Of a DNA stretch of 64,000 nt, positions 35,171 to 43,597 are shown in pieces (positions within the stretch are counted from its first letter, which is position 1; every line of letters starts with the position of its first letter). Location of the stretch: positions 186,001-250,000 of the forward strand of contig SVQA01000001.1 in assembly GCA_015065545.1 (NCBI GenBank), given 5' to 3'. Source of the stretch: Oscillospiraceae bacterium. GTDB taxonomy: Bacteria > Bacillota > Clostridia > Oscillospirales > Acutalibacteraceae. The notes under the pieces were generated by a model. It worked only from the letters and a program-made list of their open reading frames with translations. It did not search any database and was not told the DNA's origin. Position numbers and translations under genes: made by a program.

Positions 35171-35908
35171 ATGTCAGGACATAATAAATGGAGTACCATT
35201 AAACAGAAAAAGGGTAAGAACGACGCTGCCCGTGCAAAGATCTTCACAAAGATCGGCAGAGAGCTTATTGTTGCAGTTAAAGAAGGCGGCAGTGCAGACC
35301 CCTCTGTTAACTCAAAGCTTCGTGACTGCATCGCAAAGGCAAAGGCAAACAACGTACCTAACGACAACATTGACAGAATCATCAAAAAGGCAGCAGGTGA
35401 AGGTGATTCCACAAACTACGAATCAGTTACTTATGAAGGCTATGGTGCATCAGGCGTTGCAGTAATTGTCGAGGCACTTACAGATAACCGTAACCGTACT
35501 GCAGGCGATGTTCGTCATTACTTCGATAAATACGGCGGAAATATGGGTACCCCCGGTTGTGTTAGCTTTATGTTTGAGCAGAAGGGTGTTATCGTTATCG
35601 ACCGTGAGGATTTAGAGGCTGACGAAGATACTGTTATGGAGCATGCTCTTGAGGCAGGTGCTTCTGACTTTGAAGCTGACGACGATGTGTTCACTATTTA
35701 CACAGAGCCTTCCGATATGGGCGCTATCCGCGATGACCTTGCTTCCAAGGGCTATGCTTTTGTTACAGCCGAGGTTGCTATGGTACCCAACACCTATACA
35801 AAGGTTGAGGATAAGGAAATCCAGGAAAAGCTCCAGAAGATGCTTGATATGTTTGAGGATAATGATGATATCCAGAACGTATGGCACAACTGGGAAATGG
35901 ATGAATAA
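35171..35908 (+). CDS. yebC: YebC/PmpR-family protein
   Basis: A 245-residue protein of the YebC family, annotated as DNA-binding regulators and lately linked to translation of polyproline stretches. The family start MSGHNKWSTIKQKKGKNDAA is present, then KARANNVPNDNIDRIIKKA-type and NRNRTAGDVRHYFDKYGG segments. AAGGAATGA precedes the ATG. It stands alone with its own promoter and terminator. Codon use and strong GC-rich third positions fit high expression. Confidence 0.95.
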   Translation: MSGHNKWSTIKQKKGKNDAARAKIFTKIGRELIVAVKEGGSADPSVNSKLRDCIAKAKANNVPNDNIDRIIKKAAGEGDSTNYESVTYEGYGASGVAVIVEALTDNRNRTAGDVRHYFDKYGGNMGTPGCVSFMFEQKGVIVIDREDLEADEDTVMEHALEAGASDFEADDDVFTIYTEPSDMGAIRDDLASKGYAFVTAEVAMVPNTYTKVEDKEIQEKLQKMLDMFEDNDDIQNVWHNWEMDE

Positions 35909-35935
35909 TTTAAAATTAAATAACCTTTATTTTTG

Positions 35936-35967
35936 CAAGACGTCTTTTATAGGCGTCTTGTTTTTTT
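35936..35967 (+). terminator. Intrinsic terminator after yebC
   Basis: CAAGACG / CGTCTTG (7 bp) with T7. Confidence 0.9.
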
Positions 35968-36056
35968 GCAAAAAATGTGAATGTTATTCTCACTTTAAGT
36001 CATTGCTTCCCCATTTATGTATAATTATTTTATAAATAATGGTTGGTGGTGATGAA

Positions 36057-37145
36057 ATGAGCACGAAAAAGTTTAATAAGTATTTTATATCTCTTTTACT
36101 CGTAATCTCATTTATTACTTTCGTTACTAAGGCTTCGAAGGTTACTGCTGTCGGCTTTAATGTTTCTGACACCGCTGATAATACAAGTTATCATCTAAAT
36201 CAAACGGAAGATATTTTACATATAAAAAGTAATAATTATTCAGCAAAAATACACATTCCCGATGAGATTGTAAATGTTCTTTGCAAAGAGGGTACGTTCT
36301 CTCTTCTGTGTGTAAGCAAAGCTTCACCAAACACTTATTTTTACACAATCAGGGAATATAATATTTATTCACAGAATCTCACCACAATTGCCACAAACAC
36401 TCCTGCTGTGTCGGGTCAGCAGGATTTTTACACCGATAACAATGGTACTTATTATATTACCGATACTCAGGACAGCAGAAAAATTCATATTATAACCGAA
36501 GACACATCGGACTGTATCACCGCTCCCTCAATCGTTTATCAGTTATTAAGCGTTGATAATTCATCGTTGCTCACGTTTACAGGTAAAGGTACATATTTAT
36601 TATCAGGCAAAAGCTTTATGTATTTGACCGATTTACTTCCCGACACTCCTTGCAATTATTTGGGTAATGGCATAGTTACAGATTCAAAAAACAAAAGATA
36701 TATTTTATCCGATACATCATTTTCTGAGGTTATTGAAAGCTCCGCCATACACTCAACCAATACCGGTAATACACCTCAAGATGCTCCTATTATCACAAAA
36801 GGAAATTTAATTTTCATCTCTGGCGGTACAACCTTTGCAAAGCTTTATAAAAACCTCGGCATAGAAAAATCAGAGCTTAAGGTTTATAAAACTGACGGAA
36901 ATAAAGTAACATCAGGAAGCCTCGGTACAGGAATGCTTGCAGAGTTTTCGGGCAAATCCTATTCTTTGATAGTAGCGGGAGATTTGACAGGAGAAGGAAA
37001 CATAAACTCCCGTGACCTTAAAGCACTTATGAATCATCTGACGGATGAAGTACCTCTAAAGGAACCATACCTTACTGCAGCCGATCTTCACAACGATAAA
37101 AAAATTGACACAAAAGATTTGCTGGCATTATCAAAACTATACTGA
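36057..37145 (+). CDS. Secreted protein with C-terminal dockerin type I domain
   Basis: A 362-residue secreted protein. The N-terminal signal segment includes YFISLLLVISFITFVTKAS. A large middle region (about 30-290) is beta-rich, with Asn/Thr/Ser-rich repeats and no catalytic motif I recognise; it may be a propeller-like fold. The end (about 300-362) is a dockerin type I pair: DLTGEGNINSRDLKALMNHL and DLHNDKKIDTKDLLALSKLY, both with the calcium-loop D-x-N/D-x-x-x-x-x-x-D pattern. It could bind a cohesin of a cellulosome-like assembly, although no cohesin gene is in the window. The ATG at 36057 has GGTGGTG upstream. Confidence 0.8.
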   Translation: MSTKKFNKYFISLLLVISFITFVTKASKVTAVGFNVSDTADNTSYHLNQTEDILHIKSNNYSAKIHIPDEIVNVLCKEGTFSLLCVSKASPNTYFYTIREYNIYSQNLTTIATNTPAVSGQQDFYTDNNGTYYITDTQDSRKIHIITEDTSDCITAPSIVYQLLSVDNSSLLTFTGKGTYLLSGKSFMYLTDLLPDTPCNYLGNGIVTDSKNKRYILSDTSFSEVIESSAIHSTNTGNTPQDAPIITKGNLIFISGGTTFAKLYKNLGIEKSELKVYKTDGNKVTSGSLGTGMLAEFSGKSYSLIVAGDLTGEGNINSRDLKALMNHLTDEVPLKEPYLTAADLHNDKKIDTKDLLALSKLY

Positions 37146-37154
37146 TAACAAATA

Positions 37155-37192
37155 CAGGCGACAAAGCTTTACACTTTGCCGCCTGATTTTAT
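37155..37192. terminator. Terminator between convergent genes
   Basis: CAGGCGACAAAG / CTTTGCCGCCTG (12 bp, one mismatch), followed on the plus strand by ATTTTATTTT. Confidence 0.82.
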
Positions 37193-38157
37193 TTTACTTT
37201 ATCGAAAGCTATGTTATTGATAATTATTTTACCCTTGTCCATATAATAATTTATTTCGCCATCCGATTTGGAACCGTTTAGTAATTCAATTGTAACAAGA
37301 ATTTTTCCATCAACAGTAATATACTTGAAGACTGTTGTAATAGAGTAACCGCCCTCTTTGTATTCTTGCATCAGACTTCCTGTACCGTCAGCGTTAAATG
37401 TATAGGTTACATCACCCGAATAATCTTTAAACAACCAAGTGCCGAGAATATCCTCATCTCCGACAAATGTATCTATTCCGAATTCATCAGCAGATGCATG
37501 GGTAACCTTTGAACCATCAAGCTTAAACTCGGGAATCTCTGTTCTCACAAGATTCACTTGCGCAATATACATAAATCCCAAGGACATAGTATTTTTATCC
37601 TCGTCGAGTGTTACGAGAGCCTGAGATTCATAATTGCTGAAAACATTGGGAGTAAGTGTGAGAATATGATATACCTCTTTTTCTTCTCCTTCTGTGCTTG
37701 TGTCTTCAACATCTTCTAAAAGATAAGAACCTGTAAGAATCTGTCCGCCTATATTTACATTAAAAACTCCGTCTTCTTCGAAAACATAATAGACTTTACT
37801 GTCGGTATCTTCAGCAAGTGTCCACACACCTGCTACAGAGAACTTTTCTTCCTCGCCTACCACCATATTGTAAACGAAAACAGAAGAAAAAACGATTACT
37901 GCTGTAAGCAGGAAAGCCATTATTGAAATGATGATTGGTTTCTGTACAGGACAGGCTTTCTTTTTGGCAGGCTCGGACTCATACTCTTCATTTGTAATCT
38001 CATCAAGGTTTTCTAAAGAATCATCAAACATTTCTTCTTTATTTGTTAGTGATTCTTCAGCATCCTTGATGCCGATTATTGTGTTTTCAACTTCTGTATT
38101 ATCTGATGCTTCTTCATAATTTTCTTCAAAAAGCTCATTATCTTTATTAATATCCAT
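37189..38157 (-). CDS. Membrane-anchored protein with two DUF5640-like beta domains
   Basis: A 322-residue single-pass protein. The N-terminal 68 residues are very acidic and cytoplasmic. A membrane helix follows (about 75-97, IIISIMAFLLTAVIVFSSVF). The outside part has two lipocalin-like repeats, each starting with a GxW motif (VAGVWTLAEDTDSKVYYVF, about 106; ILGTWLFKDYSGDVTYTFNA, about 235), a pattern typical of DUF5640. CGGAGGT precedes the ATG. It is a single gene of unknown function. Confidence 0.75.
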   Translation of the reverse strand: MDINKDNELFEENYEEASDNTEVENTIIGIKDAEESLTNKEEMFDDSLENLDEITNEEYESEPAKKKACPVQKPIIISIMAFLLTAVIVFSSVFVYNMVVGEEEKFSVAGVWTLAEDTDSKVYYVFEEDGVFNVNIGGQILTGSYLLEDVEDTSTEGEEKEVYHILTLTPNVFSNYESQALVTLDEDKNTMSLGFMYIAQVNLVRTEIPEFKLDGSKVTHASADEFGIDTFVGDEDILGTWLFKDYSGDVTYTFNADGTGSLMQEYKEGGYSITTVFKYITVDGKILVTIELLNGSKSDGEINYYMDKGKIIINNIAFDKVK

Positions 38158-38395
38158 ACTTTACCTCCGTAGACTCAAAGCTCTTTATATATTACTATGT
38201 TTTTATAAATAAATCAATATGTTTATATTACTGTAATATGAACAATTTATTGAACACATTTGCCTTTTTTATTCACTTTCCCATTTTTTATTGATTTTTT
38301 TGGCATAATATAGTAAAGTATAAGTAATTATTGATTTAGCATAGAAAACTATGCCGTTTTGGTTATTATTACATTTATATAAAGAGGAACCGGTT

Positions 38396-40117
38396 ATGAA
38401 TTATCTTGATCTTTACAACGAATGGCTCGAAAAAGCCACTGATGACGAAGCTCTTATCGACGAGCTTAAATCTATCGAAGGAAACGATAAAGAGATCCAC
38501 GATCGCTTTTATCAGCAGTTAAAATTCGGTACTGCCGGACTTCGCGGCACTCTGGGTGCAGGCACAAACAGAATGAACATCTATGTTGTTCGCCAGGCAA
38601 CTCAGGGACTTGCTAACTATGTTAATAAAAAATTCGGCGGCGGTGCTGTTGCTATCTCTCACGATAGCCGTAACAATGCTGATGTATTTATGATTGAGGC
38701 TGCAAGAGTTCTTGCTGCAAATGGTATCAAAGCCTACATTACCAGCGAGCTTCAGCCCACACCTGTGCTCAGCTACCTTGTTCGTCACTTCTCTTGTCAG
38801 GCAGGTATTATGATTACCGCAAGCCATAATCCTGCCGCTTACAACGGCTACAAGGCTTATGGCGAAGACGGTTGCCAGATGACAGACGTATCTGCAGGTA
38901 TTGTTTATGACGAAATCTGCAGCCTGGATATGTTCGCAGGTGCTAAGCTCTGCAACTTTGACGAGGCTGTAAAATCCGGTCTTATTGAATATGTAGACGA
39001 CAGCGTTTACACAGAGTATCTCGCTGAGGTTAAAAAACAGCAGATTAACCCCGGTATCTGCGAGGGCTCCGAAATCTCTGTTGTTTATACTCCCTTGAAT
39101 GGTACAGGTAATAAGCTTGTTCGCCGTGTGCTTAAAGAGATTGGTATTGAAAACGTATCAATTGTTAAAGAGCAGGAGCTTCCTGATGGCAACTTCACTA
39201 CCTGCCCCTTCCCCAATCCTGAAATAAAAGAAGCTTTAGAGCTTGGTCTTAAGATGTGTGATGAGGTCAAACCCGACCTTCTTCTTGCTACCGACCCTGA
39301 TGCAGACCGTGTAGGTATTGCTGTACCCGATTTTGACGGAAGCTACAGACTCATCACTGGTAACGAAACAGGCATTATGCTCACAGACTACATCCTTAAA
39401 TGCAGAAAAGAAAACGAAACTCTTCCCGAGAATCCCATTGTAGTTAAAACTATTGTTTCTACTCCCCTTATTAAGAGAATATGCAAAAAGTACGGCGCTC
39501 AGATGGCAGATGTCCTCACAGGCTTCAAGTACATTGGTGAGATTATTCTGGGTCTTGAACAAAATAATGAAACTGACCGTTATGTTTTCGGCTTTGAGGA
39601 AAGCTACGGCTACCTTGCAGGCTCCTATGTAAGAGATAAGGATGCTGTTGTTGCATCTATGCTTATCTGCGAAATGGCAGCATATTACAAAAAGCAGGGC
39701 AAATCTCTCTCTCAGGTTATTGATGAGCTCTACAACGAGTATGGTTATTACTATAATAAAACTCTCAACTTCTATTTTGAAGGTGCAGAGGGTATGCAGA
39801 AAATGGCAGATATTATGAATTCTCTGCGAGAAAATCCTCCCAAGGAGCTTGCAGGATACAGCGTTGAAGGTATCAGCGACTACCTTGAAAGCACAGAAAA
39901 AGACCTTACAACAGGCGAAGAGAATACCATCAACCTGCCTAAATCCAACGTGCTTTCCTATTCCCTTGCAGATTCAAATGCCGCTATAGTTCGCCCCAGC
40001 GGTACAGAGCCCAAAATTAAGCTTTACCTCACATCTGTAGGAAACAGTCAGGAAAACGCACTTTCTATTATGGACACACTTGAAGATGCAGCAAAAGCTC
40101 TCCTCGGCGTAAAATAA
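38396..40117 (+). CDS. pgcA: Phospho-sugar mutase (alpha-phosphoglucomutase type)
   Basis: Interconverts glucose-1- and glucose-6-phosphate (or the mannose pair), feeding glycogen, glycolipid and wall precursors. The 573 residues have the phosphoserine loop TASHNP (S143), the metal-binding DPDADR near residue 300, the sugar-binding GFEESYGY, and the C-terminal phosphate loop RPSGTEPK. FGTAGLRGTLGAGTNRMN at the start matches PgcA. The ATG at 38396 has GAGGAA upstream. A terminator follows. The exact sugar preference is inferred. Confidence 0.94.
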   Translation: MNYLDLYNEWLEKATDDEALIDELKSIEGNDKEIHDRFYQQLKFGTAGLRGTLGAGTNRMNIYVVRQATQGLANYVNKKFGGGAVAISHDSRNNADVFMIEAARVLAANGIKAYITSELQPTPVLSYLVRHFSCQAGIMITASHNPAAYNGYKAYGEDGCQMTDVSAGIVYDEICSLDMFAGAKLCNFDEAVKSGLIEYVDDSVYTEYLAEVKKQQINPGICEGSEISVVYTPLNGTGNKLVRRVLKEIGIENVSIVKEQELPDGNFTTCPFPNPEIKEALELGLKMCDEVKPDLLLATDPDADRVGIAVPDFDGSYRLITGNETGIMLTDYILKCRKENETLPENPIVVKTIVSTPLIKRICKKYGAQMADVLTGFKYIGEIILGLEQNNETDRYVFGFEESYGYLAGSYVRDKDAVVASMLICEMAAYYKKQGKSLSQVIDELYNEYGYYYNKTLNFYFEGAEGMQKMADIMNSLRENPPKELAGYSVEGISDYLESTEKDLTTGEENTINLPKSNVLSYSLADSNAAIVRPSGTEPKIKLYLTSVGNSQENALSIMDTLEDAAKALLGVK

Positions 40118-40135
40118 TTTTTTCATATTGCTTTT

Positions 40136-40175
40136 AAACTCCGATTGTCTTTTGACTTTCGGAGTTTTTTATTTC
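40136..40175 (+). terminator. Intrinsic terminator after pgcA
   Basis: AAACTCCGA / TCGGAGTTT with an inner GTC/GAC pair, followed by TTTTATTT. Confidence 0.88.
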
Positions 40176-40178
40176 CTC

Positions 40179-40228
40179 TTGACTTTACCGAACATCCGTT
40201 CTATAATGTTATACAGAACAGATGTTCG
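40179..40228 (+). promoter_or_regulatory. SOS promoter: sigma-A promoter with two LexA boxes
   Basis: TTGACT (40179-40184), a 17-bp spacer and TATAAT (40202-40207). Two sites close to the Gram-positive LexA consensus flank the -10: CGAACATCCGTTCT (40189-40202) and AGAACAGATGTTCG (40215-40228). Together they form a larger inverted repeat. This predicts LexA repression of the 76-residue gene at 40284. Confidence 0.8.
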
Positions 40229-40242
40229 GCTTATGCAAATAA

Positions 40243-40267
40243 AAACGGTACTTTGACAGTACCGTTT
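40243..40267 (+). promoter_or_regulatory. 5'-UTR hairpin of the SOS gene
   Basis: AAACGGTACT / AGTACCGTTT, a perfect 10-bp stem with loop TTGAC. Only three T follow, so it is more likely a stability or translation element than a terminator. GGAGGT follows before the ATG. Confidence 0.6.
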
Positions 40268-40283
40268 AATATGGAGGTATAAT

Positions 40284-40514
40284 ATGAAAGAATATGTATC
40301 TGTTACTGCTAAATTTGACAGTGACGGCAACCTGCTCCCCACCCTTCTGCATTGGAAAGACGGAAGAACCTTTGAGATAAGCAAGATTACAGACATAAGA
40401 TACGCCGCCACGCAAAAAGCGGGCGGCGCAGGAATACGTTATACTTGCAGTATCTTGGGTCAACAAAGGTATATTTTCCTTGAAAATAACCGCTGGTTTG
40501 TTGATAGCAAATAA
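40284..40514 (+). CDS. Small SOS-regulated protein of unknown function
   Basis: A 76-residue soluble protein. It begins MKEYVSVTAKFDSDGNLLPT, then has a WKDGRTFEIS turn, IRYAATQKAGGAGIRYTCSI, and ends YIFLENNRWFVDSK. From memory, similar small proteins occur in Clostridia next to lexA or Y-family DNA polymerase genes, but that cannot be checked here. A strong ribosome site (GGAGGT) and the two-LexA-box promoter show that it is a real, damage-inducible gene. It stands alone, with no polymerase or recombinase gene beside it. The fold is probably a small beta-sheet protein. Confidence 0.82.
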   Translation: MKEYVSVTAKFDSDGNLLPTLLHWKDGRTFEISKITDIRYAATQKAGGAGIRYTCSILGQQRYIFLENNRWFVDSK

Positions 40515-40524
40515 TGAATTAAAA

Positions 40525-41058
40525 TTACTCAGCTCTTGTGAAGATAACGAATACATCGTTCTTTGCAATTCTCAACTGCTGAATTGTCTCGTCAATATTG
40601 AAGGTAACTGCTGTAGCGGTTTCGATCTTATCGTTGTTGTAGGTAAGAACTATCTCGGATGCACTCTTGATCTCGTAAGTACCTGTTGTGGTTTCGGGAC
40701 CTGCAGTTACACCGATATATGCTGTGAAGGTACCATCCTCGTTGAAAACAAGCTCGTCGCCGTGCTTTGCATAACCTGTACCGTAAACAGTCTCAAGGTT
40801 TACGTTCTCGCCGTTTTTAAAAGCTTCTGTGGGCTTGTAAATCTTACCGAGAACGGATTTTTTTACAACGGGAGCAGTTGTTGCAGGAACCTCGTCAGCT
40901 GTACTCTGTGCATCGTCGGTAGCCTTTGTGGCTTCTGTTGCTGCAGTTGTTTTGCTGTTGTCCTCATCAGACTTTGCACAGCCAACAAGTGCAAAGCAGG
41001 TAAATACCATAAGCAAAGCCATTACGATAGAGAGGGTTTTTGTGAAAATCTTATTCAT
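40525..41058 (-). CDS. Lipoprotein of unknown function
   Basis: A 177-residue lipoprotein. The signal peptide ends in the lipobox ALVGC (C27). A Thr/Ala/Asp-rich linker (about 28-65) leads to a beta-rich domain (about 68-177) with FNEDGTFTAYIG and TTGTYEIKSASEIVLTYN, a lipocalin-like or DUF5640-like pattern. AAAGGAG precedes the ATG. The start overlaps the stop of the upstream membrane gene by 8 bp, so it belongs to the operon running from the SpoIIM-like gene. It converges with the SOS gene with only 10 bp between them and no clear terminator. Confidence 0.72.
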   Translation of the reverse strand: MNKIFTKTLSIVMALLMVFTCFALVGCAKSDEDNSKTTAATEATKATDDAQSTADEVPATTAPVVKKSVLGKIYKPTEAFKNGENVNLETVYGTGYAKHGDELVFNEDGTFTAYIGVTAGPETTTGTYEIKSASEIVLTYNNDKIETATAVTFNIDETIQQLRIAKNDVFVIFTRAE

Positions 41059-42013
41059 TTTTATTCTCCTTTTCTTTTAACATTTTGAGCAAGACTTTTC
41101 TTTTTATCATCTTGCCCTGATAAAAAATATATTCATCACCGTCACCCTTGGAGAGTTCTGCAATCTCCTCGGGAGTAGGTGTTGTTTCTTTATTTTCCGA
41201 AGCAATACTATTTCTTTGGGAAGTAGGTTCAAATGTAGGAACTCCCTCGCCAGATATTACGGTTCTCATATTTGGATAGAGATAATGGCTTATTATCATA
41301 GCACAAGGAGCAGGAATAAGCATCCCAAAAGAAATCCCAAGATATAAAACCAGTAATAGCTTTACCAGTTCAACCGACAATACAGAAACAAGATACGGAA
41401 TTACCAGAAAAGGAAACAAGGCAATAGCCAAGAAAATTATAAGTCCGATTGTCGAGAAAAAGTTATTCTTAAACTCACCGAAGGTCATCAGTGCACTGTT
41501 CTTCAAAACATCTTTCAGCTTAAGCTCAAAGGAAACCGTCATTAAAGGCACAGCATAAAAGAAAAACAAAAAGAACAATGCTATAAGGAATATAAAAAAC
41601 AAAAACACATAAAAGAATCCGCTGTAGCTTGCCGCCATAGTAATATAAACACGCACTCCGAAGTAACAGCCCAAAATTGCCACATAAAGCAAAGCTCCGT
41701 AACAAATAAAGCGTGGTCCGTTATCCCTCACTGCCTTCAGATATGTTTTTAAAACATTACGTGGGCTTTTATTTTGCGAATATTCCCTGGAAAGCAACAC
41801 AACTCCTGAATAGAAGGGACTTGCAAGCACCAAAGAAAAAGGTATAACCAAAACAAAAGAAGGCAGTAAAAACTTATAAACACACCACATAATTGCAACA
41901 GAGCCCAAAAATGGTATTGCAAAAATGAGGTTTGTCACAACTAATCTGCCAAGATTTGAAAACAAATTGGAAATCAAAAGTTCAAATCCTAATTTTTTTC
42001 TTTCCTGATACAT
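41051..42013 (-). CDS. DUF624-like multi-pass membrane protein
   Basis: A 320-residue membrane protein with about six helices in residues 20-260, starting MYQERKKLGFELLISNLFSN, a start seen in DUF624/YesL-like proteins that often accompany sugar ABC transporters. No transporter is near. The cytoplasmic C-terminal tail (about 270-320) is charged. The ATG at 42013 has AAGGAA upstream; a longer frame would overlap the SpoIIM-like gene by 30 bp. Function unknown. Confidence 0.75.
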   Translation of the reverse strand: MYQERKKLGFELLISNLFSNLGRLVVTNLIFAIPFLGSVAIMWCVYKFLLPSFVLVIPFSLVLASPFYSGVVLLSREYSQNKSPRNVLKTYLKAVRDNGPRFICYGALLYVAILGCYFGVRVYITMAASYSGFFYVFLFFIFLIALFFLFFFYAVPLMTVSFELKLKDVLKNSALMTFGEFKNNFFSTIGLIIFLAIALFPFLVIPYLVSVLSVELVKLLLVLYLGISFGMLIPAPCAMIISHYLYPNMRTVISGEGVPTFEPTSQRNSIASENKETTPTPEEIAELSKGDGDEYIFYQGKMIKRKVLLKMLKEKENKNE

Positions 42014-42033
42014 ATTCCACTTCCTTAAAAACT

Positions 42034-42702
42034 TCAAAAGAAAAGTCCTGAAAAAGCAATCCATAAGAGCATATCGATAATAGCCGCCAGTGCTGAAATT
42101 ATCAAAGCATAAAGACTGCGGATAAGAAATCTTCGGACATAAACAGTAACGGGAGTGTCCGATAAAGCACCTCTGAAAACATAGCCTGCAATTTTACAGG
42201 ATAAGAAATGAGACTGCAAACATTCAATTATAAGTGCAAAGCAAAACAGAAATGTTCCGCCAAGCATTACAAGCAGATAGAAGCATATTCCTTTGAAGCC
42301 GTATGTAATAAAAAGATAACCTGCCGACAAACCTGTTCCGAAGCCTTTAAAAGCAGGTGCAAGAAAAATAAAAGCACATCCCCAGGGAGCCAATGCACAA
42401 AGAAACACAAAAGCCAAAAAGAGAAAATTCGACGCAAAGCTTGCAGAAAAAGCCGAAAGAAACGGCTGAGTTAGCCTTTCGGACAGATTTGTAGTAAACA
42501 AAAAATCGAGCCTGCTGAGCAATGTACTGTCTGCCCTTCCTGCAGAAATAGAACCTGCAAGGGTACCTAAGGCAAAAACACAGGTAAAGAAAATAACCGC
42601 ACCGTACCTGTGAGAAACATCACGAAAACGAGATATTCTCTTTGTAATATCGGGAAAATTACGCTTTCTTATCGGCTTTAATCTGAATACAAAACCTCTC
42701 AT
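42034..42702 (-). CDS. SpoIIM-like (DUF95) membrane protein
   Basis: A 222-residue protein with five to six membrane helices, resembling stage II sporulation protein M by the segment FKGFGTGLSAGYLFITYGFKG and the flanking helices. SpoIIM acts with SpoIID and SpoIIP in engulfment. No other engulfment gene lies here, so this may be a paralogue of the broader DUF95 family. AGGAGGA precedes the ATG. It heads an apparent operon with the DUF624-like and lipoprotein genes. Confidence 0.72.
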   Translation of the reverse strand: MRGFVFRLKPIRKRNFPDITKRISRFRDVSHRYGAVIFFTCVFALGTLAGSISAGRADSTLLSRLDFLFTTNLSERLTQPFLSAFSASFASNFLFLAFVFLCALAPWGCAFIFLAPAFKGFGTGLSAGYLFITYGFKGICFYLLVMLGGTFLFCFALIIECLQSHFLSCKIAGYVFRGALSDTPVTVYVRRFLIRSLYALIISALAAIIDMLLWIAFSGLFF

Positions 42703-42769
42703 AAATTCCTCCTAATTGGTTGTCCTTTTAAGATAAATCTATGAAGAGATAATTAAAATTATACCTTAT

Positions 42770-43570
42770 TTATGCTTCAGATGCAAGCTCTGCTGCTCGC
42801 TTTGTACAAGCAGACATAGCATCCTTTATTGTATTTTCAAATTCATTTTTATAAAAAACATTGAGTGCCTCAATTGTTGTGCCGCCCTTTGAGCTTACTT
42901 TTTTAATAAGAGTATCGGGATCATCGCCTGATTCTCTGAGCATTTTTGCACTGCCTTCCATTGCGGCACAGATAAGCTCCATTACACGTTCGCTATCGAT
43001 ACCAACACTCAAAGCGTAATCTGCCATTGCCTTTGCAAAAAGATAAAAATAAGCAGGCGAAGAGCCGTTAACAGATATTATAGCATCCATCTTATCCTCT
43101 GTAAACTCAGCAACAACACCGCTGCAGGAAAACATACCGCCGACAACCTTACGAGCATCATCGGATACATTGTCAGAGAAGCAAAGAGCTGTTGCACCCT
43201 TGCCTACAAGCAAAGGAGTATTGGGCATAACTCTTGCTACAGGGCATTTAATCTTAAGACCATTTCTTACAAATTCGATTGTAATTCCTGCCGCAATAGA
43301 TACAATTGTTTTGTCGCAGGTAGCAAAAGGTGAAATTTCTTTTAAAACTTCGGAATAATTCTGGGGCTTTACAGCAAGAACAACAATGTCACTTTTTTCT
43401 GTAAGCTCGCAGCTGTTCTCTGCAATACACACTCCGCGCTTTGAGAAAGCATCCAGCTTTTCCTTATCCATATCAAAGACACAAATATCCGAAGCAGGTG
43501 TACCTGCTCCAATAAGTCCGCCGATAATGGCAGTTGCCATATTACCTGCACCGATAAATCCTATTTTCAT
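42770..43570 (-). CDS. proC: Pyrroline-5-carboxylate reductase
   Basis: Makes proline from pyrroline-5-carboxylate with NAD(P)H. The 266 residues begin with the Rossmann motif IGFIGAGNMATAIIGG. They also have VVLAVKPQNY, RVMPNTPLLVGKGATAL and the substrate loop SSPAYFYLFAKAMADY, then KVSSKGGTTIEALNVF. The ATG at 43570 has GGAGG upstream. It sits 27 bp after the lysozyme-like gene on the same strand. Other proline genes (proA, proB) are not here. Confidence 0.96.
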   Translation of the reverse strand: MKIGFIGAGNMATAIIGGLIGAGTPASDICVFDMDKEKLDAFSKRGVCIAENSCELTEKSDIVVLAVKPQNYSEVLKEISPFATCDKTIVSIAAGITIEFVRNGLKIKCPVARVMPNTPLLVGKGATALCFSDNVSDDARKVVGGMFSCSGVVAEFTEDKMDAIISVNGSSPAYFYLFAKAMADYALSVGIDSERVMELICAAMEGSAKMLRESGDDPDTLIKKVSSKGGTTIEALNVFYKNEFENTIKDAMSACTKRAAELASEA

Positions 43571-43597
43571 ATTAAACCTCCAGAAAGAGTCTTGCAT

